In this document: in pieces, positions 18,653-27,905 of the stretch | Numbering within the stretch: the stretch's first letter is position 1 | How the letters are laid out: each line of letters opens with the position of its first letter | Source: Maricaulis alexandrii | GTDB lineage: Bacteria > Pseudomonadota > Alphaproteobacteria > Caulobacterales > Maricaulaceae | Assembly (NCBI RefSeq): GCF_005871165.1 | Contig: NZ_SWKP01000010.1 | Coordinates: forward strand, 1 to 64,000 | Direction of reading: 5' to 3' | Length of the DNA: 64,000 nucleotides | The notes under the pieces: model-generated | The model's database searches: none | The model's input: only the letters and a program-made list of their open reading frames with translations | What the model was told of the DNA's origin: nothing | Position numbers and translations under genes: made by a program

Positions 18653-19786
18653 ATGATCCCGAGCCAACGCGCCCTCTTCGACCTGCCACGCGACCGGGTC
18701 TATCTCAATGCCGCCTATATGGGCCCGATGCCCAAGGCTGCCGTTGAAGCCGGCGAGGCGAGCTATCGCGCCAAGGGCCAGCCGTGGCGCTATAACGTCC
18801 AGCAGGACTTCTTCGATACGCCCGACACGCTGCGCGCCCAGGCGGCCCGCCTGTTCGGCGCACCGGCGGATGATATCGCCCTGGTTCCGGCGGCCTCCTA
18901 CGGTCTGGCCACGGCAGCGCGGAACCTGGCACCGCAAAAGCGCACCGAAATCCTGGTCCTGGACGAGCAATTCCCCTCCCATGTCTATGTCTGGCGCAAG
19001 CTGGCAAAAGAACATGGCTGCCGCGTCCGCACGGTGAAGCGCTCGGCCAACCAGTCCTGGAGCGAGGCCATGCTGGGCGCGATCGGTCCGGCCACCTCGA
19101 TCGTCGCCTGCCCGCAAGTGCACTGGGCCGATGGGGGGCAGCTCGACCTGCCGGCCATCAATGAAGCCGCCCGGCGCCAGGGTGCGGCCCTGGTCCTGGA
19201 CCTGACCCAGTCGCTGGGCGCCCTGCCCTTCGACCTCAAGGCCATCCAGCCCGACTTTGCGGTCGCAGCCGGATACAAATGGCTGCTGGGCCCCTATTCA
19301 CTGGGATATCTCTATGTCGCCGACCATCATCAGGACGGCGAGGCGCTGGAAGAGAACTGGATCGTCCGCGATCGCGCCGAGGATTTTGCCCGCCTGGTCG
19401 ACTATGCCGACGACTACGCGCCGGGCGCCAAGCGCTTCGACATGGGCGAACGCTCCGGCTTCCAGCTGGTGCCGGCGGCCTCGGCGGCCCTGGCACAGAT
19501 CCTCGACTGGGGTGTCGACGCGCTGTGCGGGACCCTGAAAGCGCGCACCGCCGAGATCGCGGCCGCCACAGCGCCGCTCGGCCTGACTGATGATACGCCG
19601 GACCGGGCTCCGCACTATCTGGCCTTGACCCTGCCCGCTGGCAGCCCGCCCGATCTCGTGGCGCGCCTCGCCGCACGCGACATCAATGTCTCCCAGCGCG
19701 GCGACCGGCTGCGGGTGACGCCCCATCTCTACAATGATGCCGACGATATCGCGGCCTTCATTGATGGTCTGAAGGCGGTTTTGTGA
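18653..19786 (+). CDS. class V PLP-dependent aminotransferase (kynureninase/isopenicillin-N-epimerase-like)
   Basis: A 377-residue fold-type-I PLP enzyme. It begins LPRDRVYLNAAYMGPMPKA, as in this group. Asp183 (LVLDLTQSLGALP) should bind the cofactor nitrogen and Lys209 in AAGYKWLLGPY forms the Schiff base. ERSGFQLVPAASAALAQI and a small C-terminal domain follow. The reaction could be cysteine desulfurisation, epimerisation or lyase-type chemistry; the sequence alone does not decide. The stop codon overlaps the start of an EamA exporter, so enzyme and transporter are coupled and may share a substrate. Confidence 0.85.
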   Translation: MIPSQRALFDLPRDRVYLNAAYMGPMPKAAVEAGEASYRAKGQPWRYNVQQDFFDTPDTLRAQAARLFGAPADDIALVPAASYGLATAARNLAPQKRTEILVLDEQFPSHVYVWRKLAKEHGCRVRTVKRSANQSWSEAMLGAIGPATSIVACPQVHWADGGQLDLPAINEAARRQGAALVLDLTQSLGALPFDLKAIQPDFAVAAGYKWLLGPYSLGYLYVADHHQDGEALEENWIVRDRAEDFARLVDYADDYAPGAKRFDMGERSGFQLVPAASAALAQILDWGVDALCGTLKARTAEIAAATAPLGLTDDTPDRAPHYLALTLPAGSPPDLVARLAARDINVSQRGDRLRVTPHLYNDADDIAAFIDGLKAVL

Positions 19787-20688
19787 GCCTCGCCCCCAGC
19801 CACCCGACCCTGCGCGACTGGGCTGCCCTGATCCTGCTCACCGTGCTGTGGGGGTCGGCCTTCGCCTTCATCAAGCACACTGTGGTGACCCTGCCGCCCG
19901 CCGCGCTGATCTTCGTGCGGATCGGCGGCGCTGCGATCCTGCTGACACTCTGGGCGCATCTGCGCGGCCGGCGTCTGCCCGGCCTGCGGGATCCGCGCTG
20001 GCTGTGGTTTGCCGGTCTGGGTTTTTTCGGGAACACGCTGCCCTTCTTCCTGGTCAGCTGGGGACAGCAGCATATCGACAGTGCCCTGGCCGGCATCCTG
20101 GTCGCGACCATGCCACTGGCCACCGTGGCCATGGCGCATGTCTTCGTGCCCGGCGAACGACTCAATTCGCGCCGGCTGGTCGGGATTGTGGTCGGTTTCG
20201 CCGGCGTAGTGTTGCTGCTGGGACCCGCTGCCCTGTCCCAACTGGGCGGACCGGATGCCTGGGCCCAGCTGGGCGTGGTGGGCGCGGCCATCTGCTATGG
20301 CATCAATGCGGTGCTGGCGCGCCTCATTCCCGCGACCCCGCCATCGGTTTCCAGCGCCGGCATGCTGATCTGCGGCGCCGTATTCGCCCTACCTTTCGGC
20401 GCCTTTGACCTGGTGCAGCATGCGGCAGAGGTCGAGCCCGAAGCCTGGGCCTCCGTGGTCTGGCTGGCCCTCGGCCCCACCGCCCTCGCCTCGGTCGTCC
20501 TGATGCAGGTGGCCGGCTCGGCAGGCCCGAACTTCCTCGCCATCGCCAATTATCTCACCCCGATCGCCGCCATGCTGACCGGGCTTTTGATCGGGGAGAT
20601 GATCGGCTGGAACGCCGTGGCCGCCCTGGCCATCATCCTGCTGGGTGTCTGGCTGGCCCGGAAACGGCCGGGTGAGGCGGCCGGCTAG
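19783..20688 (+). CDS. EamA/DMT-family metabolite exporter
   Basis: A 301-residue protein with ten hydrophobic segments in two homologous halves, as in the drug/metabolite transporter superfamily (WAALILLTVLWGSAFAFIKH at the start, LTPIAAMLTGLLIGEMIGWN in the second half). It starts at GTG within the stop codon of the aminotransferase gene (GTGA overlap), indicating translational coupling. It probably exports an amino-acid-like metabolite. Its stop codon shares the tetranucleotide CTAG with the convergent thiD stop. Confidence 0.88.
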   Translation: MSLAPSHPTLRDWAALILLTVLWGSAFAFIKHTVVTLPPAALIFVRIGGAAILLTLWAHLRGRRLPGLRDPRWLWFAGLGFFGNTLPFFLVSWGQQHIDSALAGILVATMPLATVAMAHVFVPGERLNSRRLVGIVVGFAGVVLLLGPAALSQLGGPDAWAQLGVVGAAICYGINAVLARLIPATPPSVSSAGMLICGAVFALPFGAFDLVQHAAEVEPEAWASVVWLALGPTALASVVLMQVAGSAGPNFLAIANYLTPIAAMLTGLLIGEMIGWNAVAALAIILLGVWLARKRPGEAAG

Positions 20689-21494
20689 GGCCGCAACACC
20701 CACATATGGTCGATCGGGCCATGCCCCTCGCCGAAACCGGGCGCGCGCTTGATCGCCTCGTGGAGATAGTCCCCGGAGGTGCGTACCGCATCGGACAGGG
20801 CCTCGCCATTGGCCAGGCGCGCCGCAATGGCCGAGGCCAGCGTGCAGCCGGTTCCATGCGTGTGCCGGGTCTGGATGCGCGGGCGCTCCATGATTTCCAT
20901 GCCGCGCGTGGAGACCAGGACATCGGTCACGACTTGTCCCTTGAGATGCCCGCCCTTGATCAGGGCCGCCTTGGCCCCGAGCTCCATCAGGGCTTCCGCC
21001 GCCGCGATCTGGTCGCCCAGATTTTCCACCGTTCCACCGGTCAGCCGCTCGGCTTCCGGAATATTGGGTGTGACCAGGCTTGCCAGCGGGACCAGCCGGT
21101 CCCGGATCAGCTCTTCCGTCTCGGCATCCACCAGACGGTCCCCGGAGGTCGCGATCATCACCGGGTCCAAAACCAGCGGAATGGGCGGGTCCTGGGCTTC
21201 CAGGAGGTCGGCGACCAGTTCCACGACCCCGGTCGTGGCGAGCATGCCGGTCTTGATGACATCGGCCCCGATATCCTCCAGCACCGCCTTGATCTGTCCG
21301 GCAATGATGGCGTCGGGCACCGGATGAATGGCGCTGACCCCTTTTGTGTTCTGGACCGTGATCGCGGTGATGGCCGTCGCCGCATAGCCACCCATGGCGG
21401 AAACCGCCTTGATATCAGCCTGCACGCCGGCCCCGCCGCCACTGTCTGAGCCGGCAATGATGAGGACGCGGCCGGCCGGTTCTGTTTCGCTCAT
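20685..21494 (-). CDS. thiD: hydroxymethylpyrimidine/phosphomethylpyrimidine kinase
   Basis: A 269-residue ribokinase-fold enzyme that phosphorylates HMP and HMP-P for thiamine synthesis, acting directly after ThiC. The opening signature AGSDSGGGAGVQADIK is exact for the family. DPVMIATSGDRL and HTHGTGCTLASAIAARLANG contain the ATP-binding and catalytic (GTGC) residues. I see no TPP riboswitch before it, unlike thiC. The stop codon overlaps that of the convergent EamA gene (shared CTAG). Confidence 0.96.
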   Translation of the reverse strand: MSETEPAGRVLIIAGSDSGGGAGVQADIKAVSAMGGYAATAITAITVQNTKGVSAIHPVPDAIIAGQIKAVLEDIGADVIKTGMLATTGVVELVADLLEAQDPPIPLVLDPVMIATSGDRLVDAETEELIRDRLVPLASLVTPNIPEAERLTGGTVENLGDQIAAAEALMELGAKAALIKGGHLKGQVVTDVLVSTRGMEIMERPRIQTRHTHGTGCTLASAIAARLANGEALSDAVRTSGDYLHEAIKRAPGFGEGHGPIDHMWVLRP

Positions 21495-21562
21495 GGGAAG
21501 TCCTGTCGGGTGACGAATGGGTTTCGCCTCCCTCTCGCACAGATGACCCGGTCGGGTGAAGC

Positions 21563-22537
21563 CTAGTTTTCCCGCAGCTCGCGCAGGCGGGCCCGTGCCC
21601 GGGCGGCCTCGGCATCACTGATCGCATGGGACGCGGCCTGGCTGTAGAGGTCCCGGGCTCCGGCATCATTGCCCTGTTCGGCACGCAATTCGGCCAGCGC
21701 GATCAGGGCGCGGAAATTCTCCGGCTCGAAGGCCAGCATCTGCTCATAGATCCCGGCGGCCCGCCCCAGATCACCCGCCGTGCTCAGGCAGGCGGCATGG
21801 GCAAACAGGCGCTCATCATCCCAGGGGCTTTCCTCGACAGCTGCCGCCTGGGCCGCACACTCCGCCGGAGGCGGGGTCTGGCTCGGCGCGGCGGAAGCCG
21901 GTGCCTGCGATGCCGGGGCGCTGGCCACGGGTGTCGAGGCCGGTGCGTCCGGTTCGGGTTGGGCCGTGTGGTCACTGGCCGACGCAGCCGGGCCCGCATC
22001 GGTCGCCATATGGTCCACCGGGGTGGCGTCGGCATCGGGCGTCGTCGAGTCCGCCTGCGCCGGTGCGCGATCCGCGAAATCGCCGCCGGGCGCCGTCCGG
22101 CTGATGACACCGGCATCGGGGGCCGCCGGTGACGGGCTCGCCGCAGCGGATGCGACAGGCGCGCTGTCCGCGACCAGGTTCATGCGAACAAGGACACCGC
22201 CGGAATAGACATCCGCGCGGGCGCCGGACCAGGCCCGCTGGGCGGTCAGCGTGACGACAAGGCCGGCATCGCCCTGTGGCGCGACCTGCAGCTGGGACAC
22301 CAGATCCGTGCGGTAGGGCGCAATCGTGCGGGACCGCGCCGAAACGCCGGTAATCGCCAGCTCCACACCGGTCTGGGTGGTCACCATCGTGACCGCCTGC
22401 GGCTGTTCGTCGAAGCTGAGCCAGACAAGGCCTTCGCCCCCCTGCGTGCCATAAGAGACATCCCGCAGCTCCGCACCAGCGGAGGCCGCACAAAGGCTGG
22501 CCAGGACAAGACCGGAAAGAAGCGCTTTGATCTGCAT
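21563..22537 (-). CDS. secreted protein with a C-terminal TPR region
   Basis: A 324-residue protein with a signal peptide (LSGLVLASLCAASAGAE). Residues about 24-125 form a beta-rich domain with AMIN-like character (LRDVSYGTQGGEGLVWLSFD, then TVTMV-type strands and RTIAPYRTDL). Residues about 125-225 are a low-complexity Ala/Pro/Ser linker. The last 95 residues hold TPR-like helices (DLGRAAGIYEQMLAFEPENF, RALIALAELRAEQGN). The layout suggests a periplasmic adaptor that contacts cell wall or partner proteins. No specific family named. Confidence 0.75.
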   Translation of the reverse strand: MQIKALLSGLVLASLCAASAGAELRDVSYGTQGGEGLVWLSFDEQPQAVTMVTTQTGVELAITGVSARSRTIAPYRTDLVSQLQVAPQGDAGLVVTLTAQRAWSGARADVYSGGVLVRMNLVADSAPVASAAASPSPAAPDAGVISRTAPGGDFADRAPAQADSTTPDADATPVDHMATDAGPAASASDHTAQPEPDAPASTPVASAPASQAPASAAPSQTPPPAECAAQAAAVEESPWDDERLFAHAACLSTAGDLGRAAGIYEQMLAFEPENFRALIALAELRAEQGNDAGARDLYSQAASHAISDAEAARARARLRELREN

Positions 22538-22579
22538 CAGACCTGCCTCGTCCTGTTCGCGTAAAAACCGGGTTAAAGC

Positions 22580-23425
22580 CTAGCCGACCCCGGGCTCCCG
22601 GGCGGACACCATTGTGGCATTGCACGTGTCATAGCCGAAGGAGCCGATCAGGCTGCCATCGGCAAACCGGACCGTCTCGTAGACGTAACAGCCTTCACCG
22701 AAATCGGGATAGGTGCCGCGCACGAAGATGGGACTGCCCTCACCGTGCATGATGTCGACACTGTCCAGCTCGCGCAGTGAATTCACCGCCTCGCCCTCGT
22801 CCCGGGTCGCGCATTCCCAGGTCTGGGCCTGCCCGTCGACCAGCCGGATCGCGCTGTGCCCGCCCGGCAGGGTGTAGGCCACGGAGACATGACGGGCGCG
22901 GTCTCCCATCTCGTCCAGACAGGTGTCGATCGCGGGGAGATAGGCCATCAGATAGTTGGACCAGTTATCGTCGCGCGCCACTTCGCGGCCGCATCCGGAC
23001 AGGGTCTCACCCCGATAGAAAACATCCGCGAAATAGGTGTGCCCGTCGCCGGGTGCGGCCTCGCAGGGGCCGGCCTGAAGCTCGACCGCGACGCGTTCAC
23101 CGTCCGGTGTCGTGCCGTAAAAACGGCGGACGCCCTCGGCGAGATAGGGCATGGCGATATCCAGATCGACATAGTCGGCCTCGCCTTCGCCCTGACGCAG
23201 GCGCAGCGAAACCCGCGCCTGACCATCCTCTTCCAGGTAGGACATGTGGCCATCCCAGCCGCCATGGCTGGACAATTGATAGCCATAGGCCGTGACCTGA
23301 CTCTCATCGCTCTGGCTGCGATCAAACGCGCCGGTGGCCAGTCCGCCGCCTGCCGGACCGGACGCGGTGGTGGCACAGGCCGTCATGCCAAGGCAGGCCA
23401 GGGCCAGTGTGAGAAACCGTTTCAT
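22580..23425 (-). CDS. putative lipoprotein of unknown function
   Basis: A 281-residue protein starting MKRFLTLALACLGMTAC, where Cys17 is the likely lipid-modified residue. Several further Cys (AGPCEAAPG, LSGCGREVA, DTCLDEMG, WECATRDEG, EGCYVYET, YDTCNAT) suggest disulfides. Many short beta segments are present. A second ATG lies 6 bp upstream; the one at 23425 is well spaced from GAGGGG. It is co-directional with the TPR protein gene, 42 bp apart, so they may form an operon. No known family recognised. Confidence 0.72.
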   Translation of the reverse strand: MKRFLTLALACLGMTACATTASGPAGGGLATGAFDRSQSDESQVTAYGYQLSSHGGWDGHMSYLEEDGQARVSLRLRQGEGEADYVDLDIAMPYLAEGVRRFYGTTPDGERVAVELQAGPCEAAPGDGHTYFADVFYRGETLSGCGREVARDDNWSNYLMAYLPAIDTCLDEMGDRARHVSVAYTLPGGHSAIRLVDGQAQTWECATRDEGEAVNSLRELDSVDIMHGEGSPIFVRGTYPDFGEGCYVYETVRFADGSLIGSFGYDTCNATMVSAREPGVG

Positions 23426-23521
23426 GTGCATCCCCTCAGTGCGCATCGTGCGCGTGCTTTGCCGCGCCTGATAACAAGTTAGCACATGAATGGAGGATGA
23501 GCGCGCCCGATCTGGAGACCG

Positions 23522-24412
23522 TCAGATCACCCCGTCGAACCGCTCCGACAGATAGTCGACGAAGAGGCGGACCCGGTGGGTCATGTAGCGGTTGGACGGG
23601 AAAACCGCCCAGAGATGGCGCGTTTCCGGAATCCAGTCCGGCATGACTTCCACGACACGACCGGCGTCCAGCGCATCGCGGGCCGCCCAGCGTGGGGAGC
23701 AGGCAATGCCCAGTCCGGCTTCGGAGGCTGCCACCGCCGCCACGGCGCCGTTGAGCGTGATCCGTCCATTGATCCGGGCCTCGGCGACGACGCCGTCGCG
23801 CTCGAACTTCAGCAATTGCGGGGCCGGCTTGTTGCGGTCGACGATGCATTCATGCCGGCTGAGATCTGCCGGTTCCTCCGGCGTCCCGGCGCGGGCGATG
23901 TAGTCGGGGGCCGCCATGGTCACCATGTCGGCCCGCGCAAGCCGGCGGGCGATCAGGGCACTGTCGGCCAGATTGCCGATCCGCACGCCCAGGTCGAAGC
24001 CTTCATTGACCAGATCCACCATGCGGTCGGCAAAGGACAGGCGGACCTCCACCTGAGGCCAGGCCTTCATGAAATCCGCCACGATCGGCACCAGGGCCCG
24101 GGCGCCGAAATCCACCGGCGCGGCAATCCGCAGCGTGCCCGCAGGCGCCGACCGGGCCTCGGCGACGCCTTCAGCCAGAGCGTCGTATTCCGATAGCCAG
24201 GGCAGGACGCGTTCCAGCAGGGCCGAACCGGCATCGGTGAGACGGACCGAGCGGGTCGTCCGCTCGAAGAGACGGGCCTGAAGCCGCTGCTCCAAGGCCG
24301 TGATCTGTTTGGAGGCGGCCCCCGGCGTCATCGCTTCGCGTTCCGCCGCCTTGGTGAAACTGCCCAGCTCCGCCACCGAGCAGAACAGGCGCAGCGCATC
24401 AATCCGGTCCAT
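23522..24412 (-). CDS. LysR-family transcriptional regulator
   Basis: A 296-residue LTTR. The N-terminal HTH is typical (DALRLFCSVAELGSFTKAAE, then TPGAASKQITALEQRLQARL) and the effector-binding domain follows (GTLRIAAPVDFGARALVPIV). It is divergent from a LigB-type dioxygenase gene 96 bp away, the classic arrangement in which the LTTR controls its neighbour from the shared intergenic region. The effector is unknown. Confidence 0.93.
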   Translation of the reverse strand: MDRIDALRLFCSVAELGSFTKAAEREAMTPGAASKQITALEQRLQARLFERTTRSVRLTDAGSALLERVLPWLSEYDALAEGVAEARSAPAGTLRIAAPVDFGARALVPIVADFMKAWPQVEVRLSFADRMVDLVNEGFDLGVRIGNLADSALIARRLARADMVTMAAPDYIARAGTPEEPADLSRHECIVDRNKPAPQLLKFERDGVVAEARINGRITLNGAVAAVAASEAGLGIACSPRWAARDALDAGRVVEVMPDWIPETRHLWAVFPSNRYMTHRVRLFVDYLSERFDGVI

Positions 24413-24508
24413 TTATTCCTCACAAGAAATAGAAAGTCTCGAACCTGTATACTTATCTCCGCGCAGGAAAGACAGCACATTGTCGCTTGCAACGAATGAG
24501 ACCCCGCC

Positions 24509-25270
24509 ATGATTGCTCCGCTTTTCATCTCCCACGGCGCGCCGGATGTGCTGGTTACTCCGTCGGCGGCCCACAAGGCGCTGAGTGGACTGGTTCTGCC
24601 GGACAGGGTTCGGGCTGTCCTGATGGTTTCGGCGCATTGGGAAGCGGAGCCGGTCCGGGTCCAGACCATGGACCGGCCGGCAACGATCCATGATTTCCGG
24701 GGCTTCGGCACGGACCTGGAACGCGCCGTCTATCCCGCGCCGGGCGCGCCGGACATCGCCGAACTTGTTCTCTCAGCGCTGGCTGATGCCGGCATTCCGG
24801 CGGTCGCCGAACCGGTTCGCGGGCGCGATCATGGTGCCTGGATACCGATGGCGCTGGTGCGGCCGGAGGCGGACATTCCGGTGTTCCAGGTCAGCCTGCC
24901 CGACAGTGACGCGGCCGCCCTGGCCCTGGGCCGGGCCCTCGCCCCGCTGGCCGGTCAGGGTGTTCAGATCATCGGCTCAGGGTCCCTCACCCATTCCCTG
25001 CGTCTGGCCTTCAGCCTGGGCGAGTATGATCCGCCGCACCCGGCCGCGCTGGCCTTCCGGGATGCTCTGGTGCCCTTGATCGAAAGCGGAGACGCCGAGG
25101 CCCTGCTGGACTGGCCCTCTGCCCCGCATGCGGCGCTCAATCACCCGACCCCGGAGCATTTCCGGCCGCTGCTGGTGGCGATGGCCGCTGGTGGCGGACG
25201 GGCCGACTGCCTGCACCAATCCTGGAGCCGGGGCTCCCTGGCCATGGACATCTGGCGGTTTGCTGCCTGA
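24509..25270 (+). CDS. LigB-type extradiol ring-cleavage dioxygenase (DODA/YgiD-like)
   Basis: A 253-residue class III extradiol dioxygenase, similar to 4,5-DOPA dioxygenase. The candidate metal and catalytic histidines lie in IAPLFISHGAPD, MVSAHWEA, GRDHGAWIPM, GSLTHSLR and LNHPTPEHFRP, all characteristic of this family. The fold normally opens catecholic rings with non-heme iron or zinc. Control by the divergent LysR gene is likely. Its 3' end is 1 bp from the convergent GST gene. Confidence 0.9.
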   Translation: MIAPLFISHGAPDVLVTPSAAHKALSGLVLPDRVRAVLMVSAHWEAEPVRVQTMDRPATIHDFRGFGTDLERAVYPAPGAPDIAELVLSALADAGIPAVAEPVRGRDHGAWIPMALVRPEADIPVFQVSLPDSDAAALALGRALAPLAGQGVQIIGSGSLTHSLRLAFSLGEYDPPHPAALAFRDALVPLIESGDAEALLDWPSAPHAALNHPTPEHFRPLLVAMAAGGGRADCLHQSWSRGSLAMDIWRFAA

Positions 25271-25271
25271 C

Positions 25272-26387
25272 CTATCCGCCGCGGCAAAGTTTGAAATTCG
25301 TCCGCGCGAGCCGGAAGGGTAGCTGGTAGCCGATCAGTTTTTGCGCCCCCATGCTGCGCAGCAATTCCTCGGCCGCCTCGCGATCTGCACCGGTCAGACT
25401 GTCCAGATAGTCCGTCACCCTTTGGAGCATCCAGAGCGGATAGGGAATGATCGCCCGGTCGGTCTCGACCACGCTGTCACCCCGTCCGATTTTTGCCTTG
25501 TGAAACCCGAGGATACGCGGAATTTCCTGATCATCCGGATGGCCCTCGCCCCAGGCGGTCAGCGCGTCAGCCGTATCCAGGAGGACCGGCAATTGCTGCG
25601 CAGCAAACATGCGCAGGATCGGCAGCACACCGGCGGGGATTTCATCGTCCGGCAGGAAGTCCCCGGTCAGGCCATGCTGCGGGGCATGACAGCGCTCGGT
25701 CCAGGCGGCGACGCGGGGGGCGAGGCGGCGCATGAGAGCGCCGGATTCCGGATCGCGCAGGAGGTGGGCGTAGAGCGGGCCGAGCAGACCGTAATCCGCG
25801 ATGGAGGGGCGTGAGCCGAACAGGAAATCCTGCTCCGCCAGATGGGCGTCAAAGGCGGCCAGGAAGGCCTCATAGGCCTGCTCGATGGCCGCGTAACTGT
25901 CCGGATTCACACCCAGACCCTTGATACTGCCGGAAAAGAAGGCGACGGCCTTCTCGGCGGCGGTCCATTGCTCCTCGGGCGACAAGTGCGGATTCTGCAT
26001 CGCGCCGAATTCACGGTGGGCGAAATCGCGATTGTAGATCCAGCGATAGTGCATGGCCGGGATCACCAACCATTCATCGCCGAAAAGCTCGAGAATAAGG
26101 GCGGCCAGTCTCTGCCGGACCGTGTCAGGATAGACCGAGGGCCCGGGCTCTGCCTGTTCAACATGATCGATGATCTCGGTCGTGTCCTGCAGCGTGATGC
26201 CGTCCGGCGTTCCGTCATGATGGATGACCACCGGAATAACCGACCAGCCGACCCGCGGCAGGATCACCTGCTTGTAGACCTCTCGCGTCGCCAATTCCTC
26301 GCGGAAGGGCACATTCTTCCAGCGCAGATAGCCGCGGACCTTGCCGGTATACAGGGATACCGGAGCGCCGATCAGGGTATAGCTCAT
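25272..26387 (-). CDS. glutathione S-transferase family protein, long form
   Basis: A 371-residue protein. The N-terminal thioredoxin-like domain (MSYTLIGAPVSLYTGKVRGY, IPVVIHHDG, TEIIDHVE) and the alpha-helical GST C-domain (FLFGSRPSIADYGLLGPLYA) are evident. It is longer than the usual 200-220 residues, with an added region ending LPFRLARTNFKLCRGG. GGGAGGATGAG precedes the ATG. Substrate unknown. Confidence 0.85.
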   Translation of the reverse strand: MSYTLIGAPVSLYTGKVRGYLRWKNVPFREELATREVYKQVILPRVGWSVIPVVIHHDGTPDGITLQDTTEIIDHVEQAEPGPSVYPDTVRQRLAALILELFGDEWLVIPAMHYRWIYNRDFAHREFGAMQNPHLSPEEQWTAAEKAVAFFSGSIKGLGVNPDSYAAIEQAYEAFLAAFDAHLAEQDFLFGSRPSIADYGLLGPLYAHLLRDPESGALMRRLAPRVAAWTERCHAPQHGLTGDFLPDDEIPAGVLPILRMFAAQQLPVLLDTADALTAWGEGHPDDQEIPRILGFHKAKIGRGDSVVETDRAIIPYPLWMLQRVTDYLDSLTGADREAAEELLRSMGAQKLIGYQLPFRLARTNFKLCRGG

Positions 26388-26478
26388 CTCATCCTCCCGC
26401 TTGCCGGGGCAGAGTATCGGGATTTGGTCGCGAGCAAACCGGGAATTCAGTTTTCCTCAGACCCGTATCGGACGGAAG

Positions 26479-27315
26479 TCAGGCGGGGCCCGGCTTGCGG
26501 GCGCTGAATTCCAGCACCATGGGCGTGATCAGGAGACTGGCCGGATCCGCGGTCCGCCGCGCGATGAAATCGCGGAAGGGTTCGACATCGCCGGCGTCCA
26601 GGAAGCCCAGCTCGCTGAGCCGGTTGGGCGATTGCTCCAGCCAGGCCGTCGGCCAGGTCCACATCCATTCGCCGGGCCGGGTGGCGTGAATGACCGGACG
26701 CATGTCCTCGACCTGCCAGCCCAGATCCGCTGCCAGGCCGGGCAGGCGCCGGCCAATGTCCGGATCGCCGCCAAAATGCACCCAGCTCTCGCGCACCGCC
26801 TTGAGAAAGCGCTCGAAGACGGGCTCGGCCGGTTCGATGCGGAAACTGCGATAATCGACATATTCCTGCGCCAGGAACCGACCGCCCGGACGCAGGGCCC
26901 GGTTGATACCGGCCAGAACCGTGTCCACGCCCGGCACAAAGCACAGGCACCAGCGGGTCCAGGCGAGATCGCAGGACAGGCTCGCCCAGTCGATATCGGC
27001 GAGATCCGCCTCGACGCAGGAGATATTGTCCAGCCCGCGCTCGCGCGCGCCAGCCTTGAGGGCCGCCAGGAAATGGGCGGATTGATCAATGGCGATGACC
27101 CGGCCCTGCGGCCCGACCATGCGCGCCAAGTCGAAACTGGCATAGCCGGGACCGGCCCCGACATCCATCACGGTCATGCCCGGCCGGATACCGGCCCGGC
27201 GCCAGGCGGCCAAGGCCGTCTCTTGCCAGATCGCATGTTGCTGGCCGAGGCGCTGCACCTCGATATCATCGGTCCCGATGATGTAGTCATCGTCGTCCAG
27301 ACGCGCCTGAGCCAT
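26479..27315 (-). CDS. class I SAM-dependent methyltransferase
   Basis: A 278-residue protein with the AdoMet-binding motif I VMDVGAGPGYASFDLAR, the acidic loop VIAIDQSAHFLAAL, and later motifs (NISCVEADLADIDW, ALRPGGRFLAQEYVDYR). The C-terminal part is Trp-rich (GEWMWTWPTAWLEQSPNRL), which may shape the substrate pocket. The acceptor cannot be read from sequence. It lies upstream of the GST gene on the same strand, 91 bp apart. Confidence 0.88.
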   Translation of the reverse strand: MAQARLDDDDYIIGTDDIEVQRLGQQHAIWQETALAAWRRAGIRPGMTVMDVGAGPGYASFDLARMVGPQGRVIAIDQSAHFLAALKAGARERGLDNISCVEADLADIDWASLSCDLAWTRWCLCFVPGVDTVLAGINRALRPGGRFLAQEYVDYRSFRIEPAEPVFERFLKAVRESWVHFGGDPDIGRRLPGLAADLGWQVEDMRPVIHATRPGEWMWTWPTAWLEQSPNRLSELGFLDAGDVEPFRDFIARRTADPASLLITPMVLEFSARKPGPA

Positions 27316-27398
27316 GACGTCCCCTCGCTGTGTCGCGAGAGAGTAACGTCCGGCAGGCCCGGCGGACCAGCGTCAGAGTCATGAATTCGGGGACAGGC

Positions 27399-27608
27399 CT
27401 ATTGGCGCGCGACCGGACCGATCGGCTTGGAGACCACACCGAGGTCCTGGGACATCCGGGCCTGGACATGGCGCGTGCTTTCGCCCGCATTGTCGTAGGC
27501 CTGCCAGGCAGACCAGCCCAGCGCCGCTGTCATCATGACAGCCAGACTCCAACAGATGAGCGCTACGGTGCGCACCTGTGAGGGCCATCGGCTTTGGATC
27601 TGGTTCAT
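27399..27608 (-). CDS. 69-residue single-span membrane protein
   Basis: It starts MNQIQSRWPSQVRT and has one hydrophobic span (VALICWSLAVMMTAALGWSA) followed by a polar tail (YDNAGESTRHVQARMSQDLG). No strong ribosome binding site is visible, so the start is uncertain. It lies downstream of another one-span miniprotein (27771-27905) on the same strand. Function unknown. Confidence 0.45.
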   Translation of the reverse strand: MNQIQSRWPSQVRTVALICWSLAVMMTAALGWSAWQAYDNAGESTRHVQARMSQDLGVVSKPIGPVARQ

Positions 27609-27770
27609 CGTCGTCTGCTCTAAGTCTGCTCTGCCTGCCCAAATGACAGATGGGCGCATATTCGCCAGAGAGAAGGTTAACGCAGCTCATATTTGATTAA
27701 ACTTGTGTTTACCGTATGCATGCGCGCCCAGTTTGCCTTGAGATTCAACACACTCGCCGCGCGAATATTT

Positions 27771-27905
27771 TCAGGACATGCCGCGAAAAATCGCCTGAAA
27801 CGCGAAAACGAGCGCGAGCGCGATCACTCCGGCAAGGGTGAAGCGGGCCAGCCGGGCGAGGCGCCAGGCCCATGGCCGGGCGATATCCCGCACCTCGTTC
27901 AGCAT
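27771..27905 (-). CDS. 44-residue single-span membrane miniprotein
   Basis: MLNEVRDIARPWAWRLARLA is followed by a hydrophobic span (FTLAGVIALALVFAFQAIF) and a short RGMS tail. A good AGGGGG ribosome binding site precedes the ATG at 27905. The positive-inside pattern is right for an N-in orientation. Supported by composition and start context only. Confidence 0.45.
   Translation of the reverse strand: MLNEVRDIARPWAWRLARLARFTLAGVIALALVFAFQAIFRGMS

Noticed and set aside
21495-21562. Second TPP riboswitch before thiD
   Set aside because: The conserved CTGAGA and GGGATG-type blocks are not present upstream of thiD.
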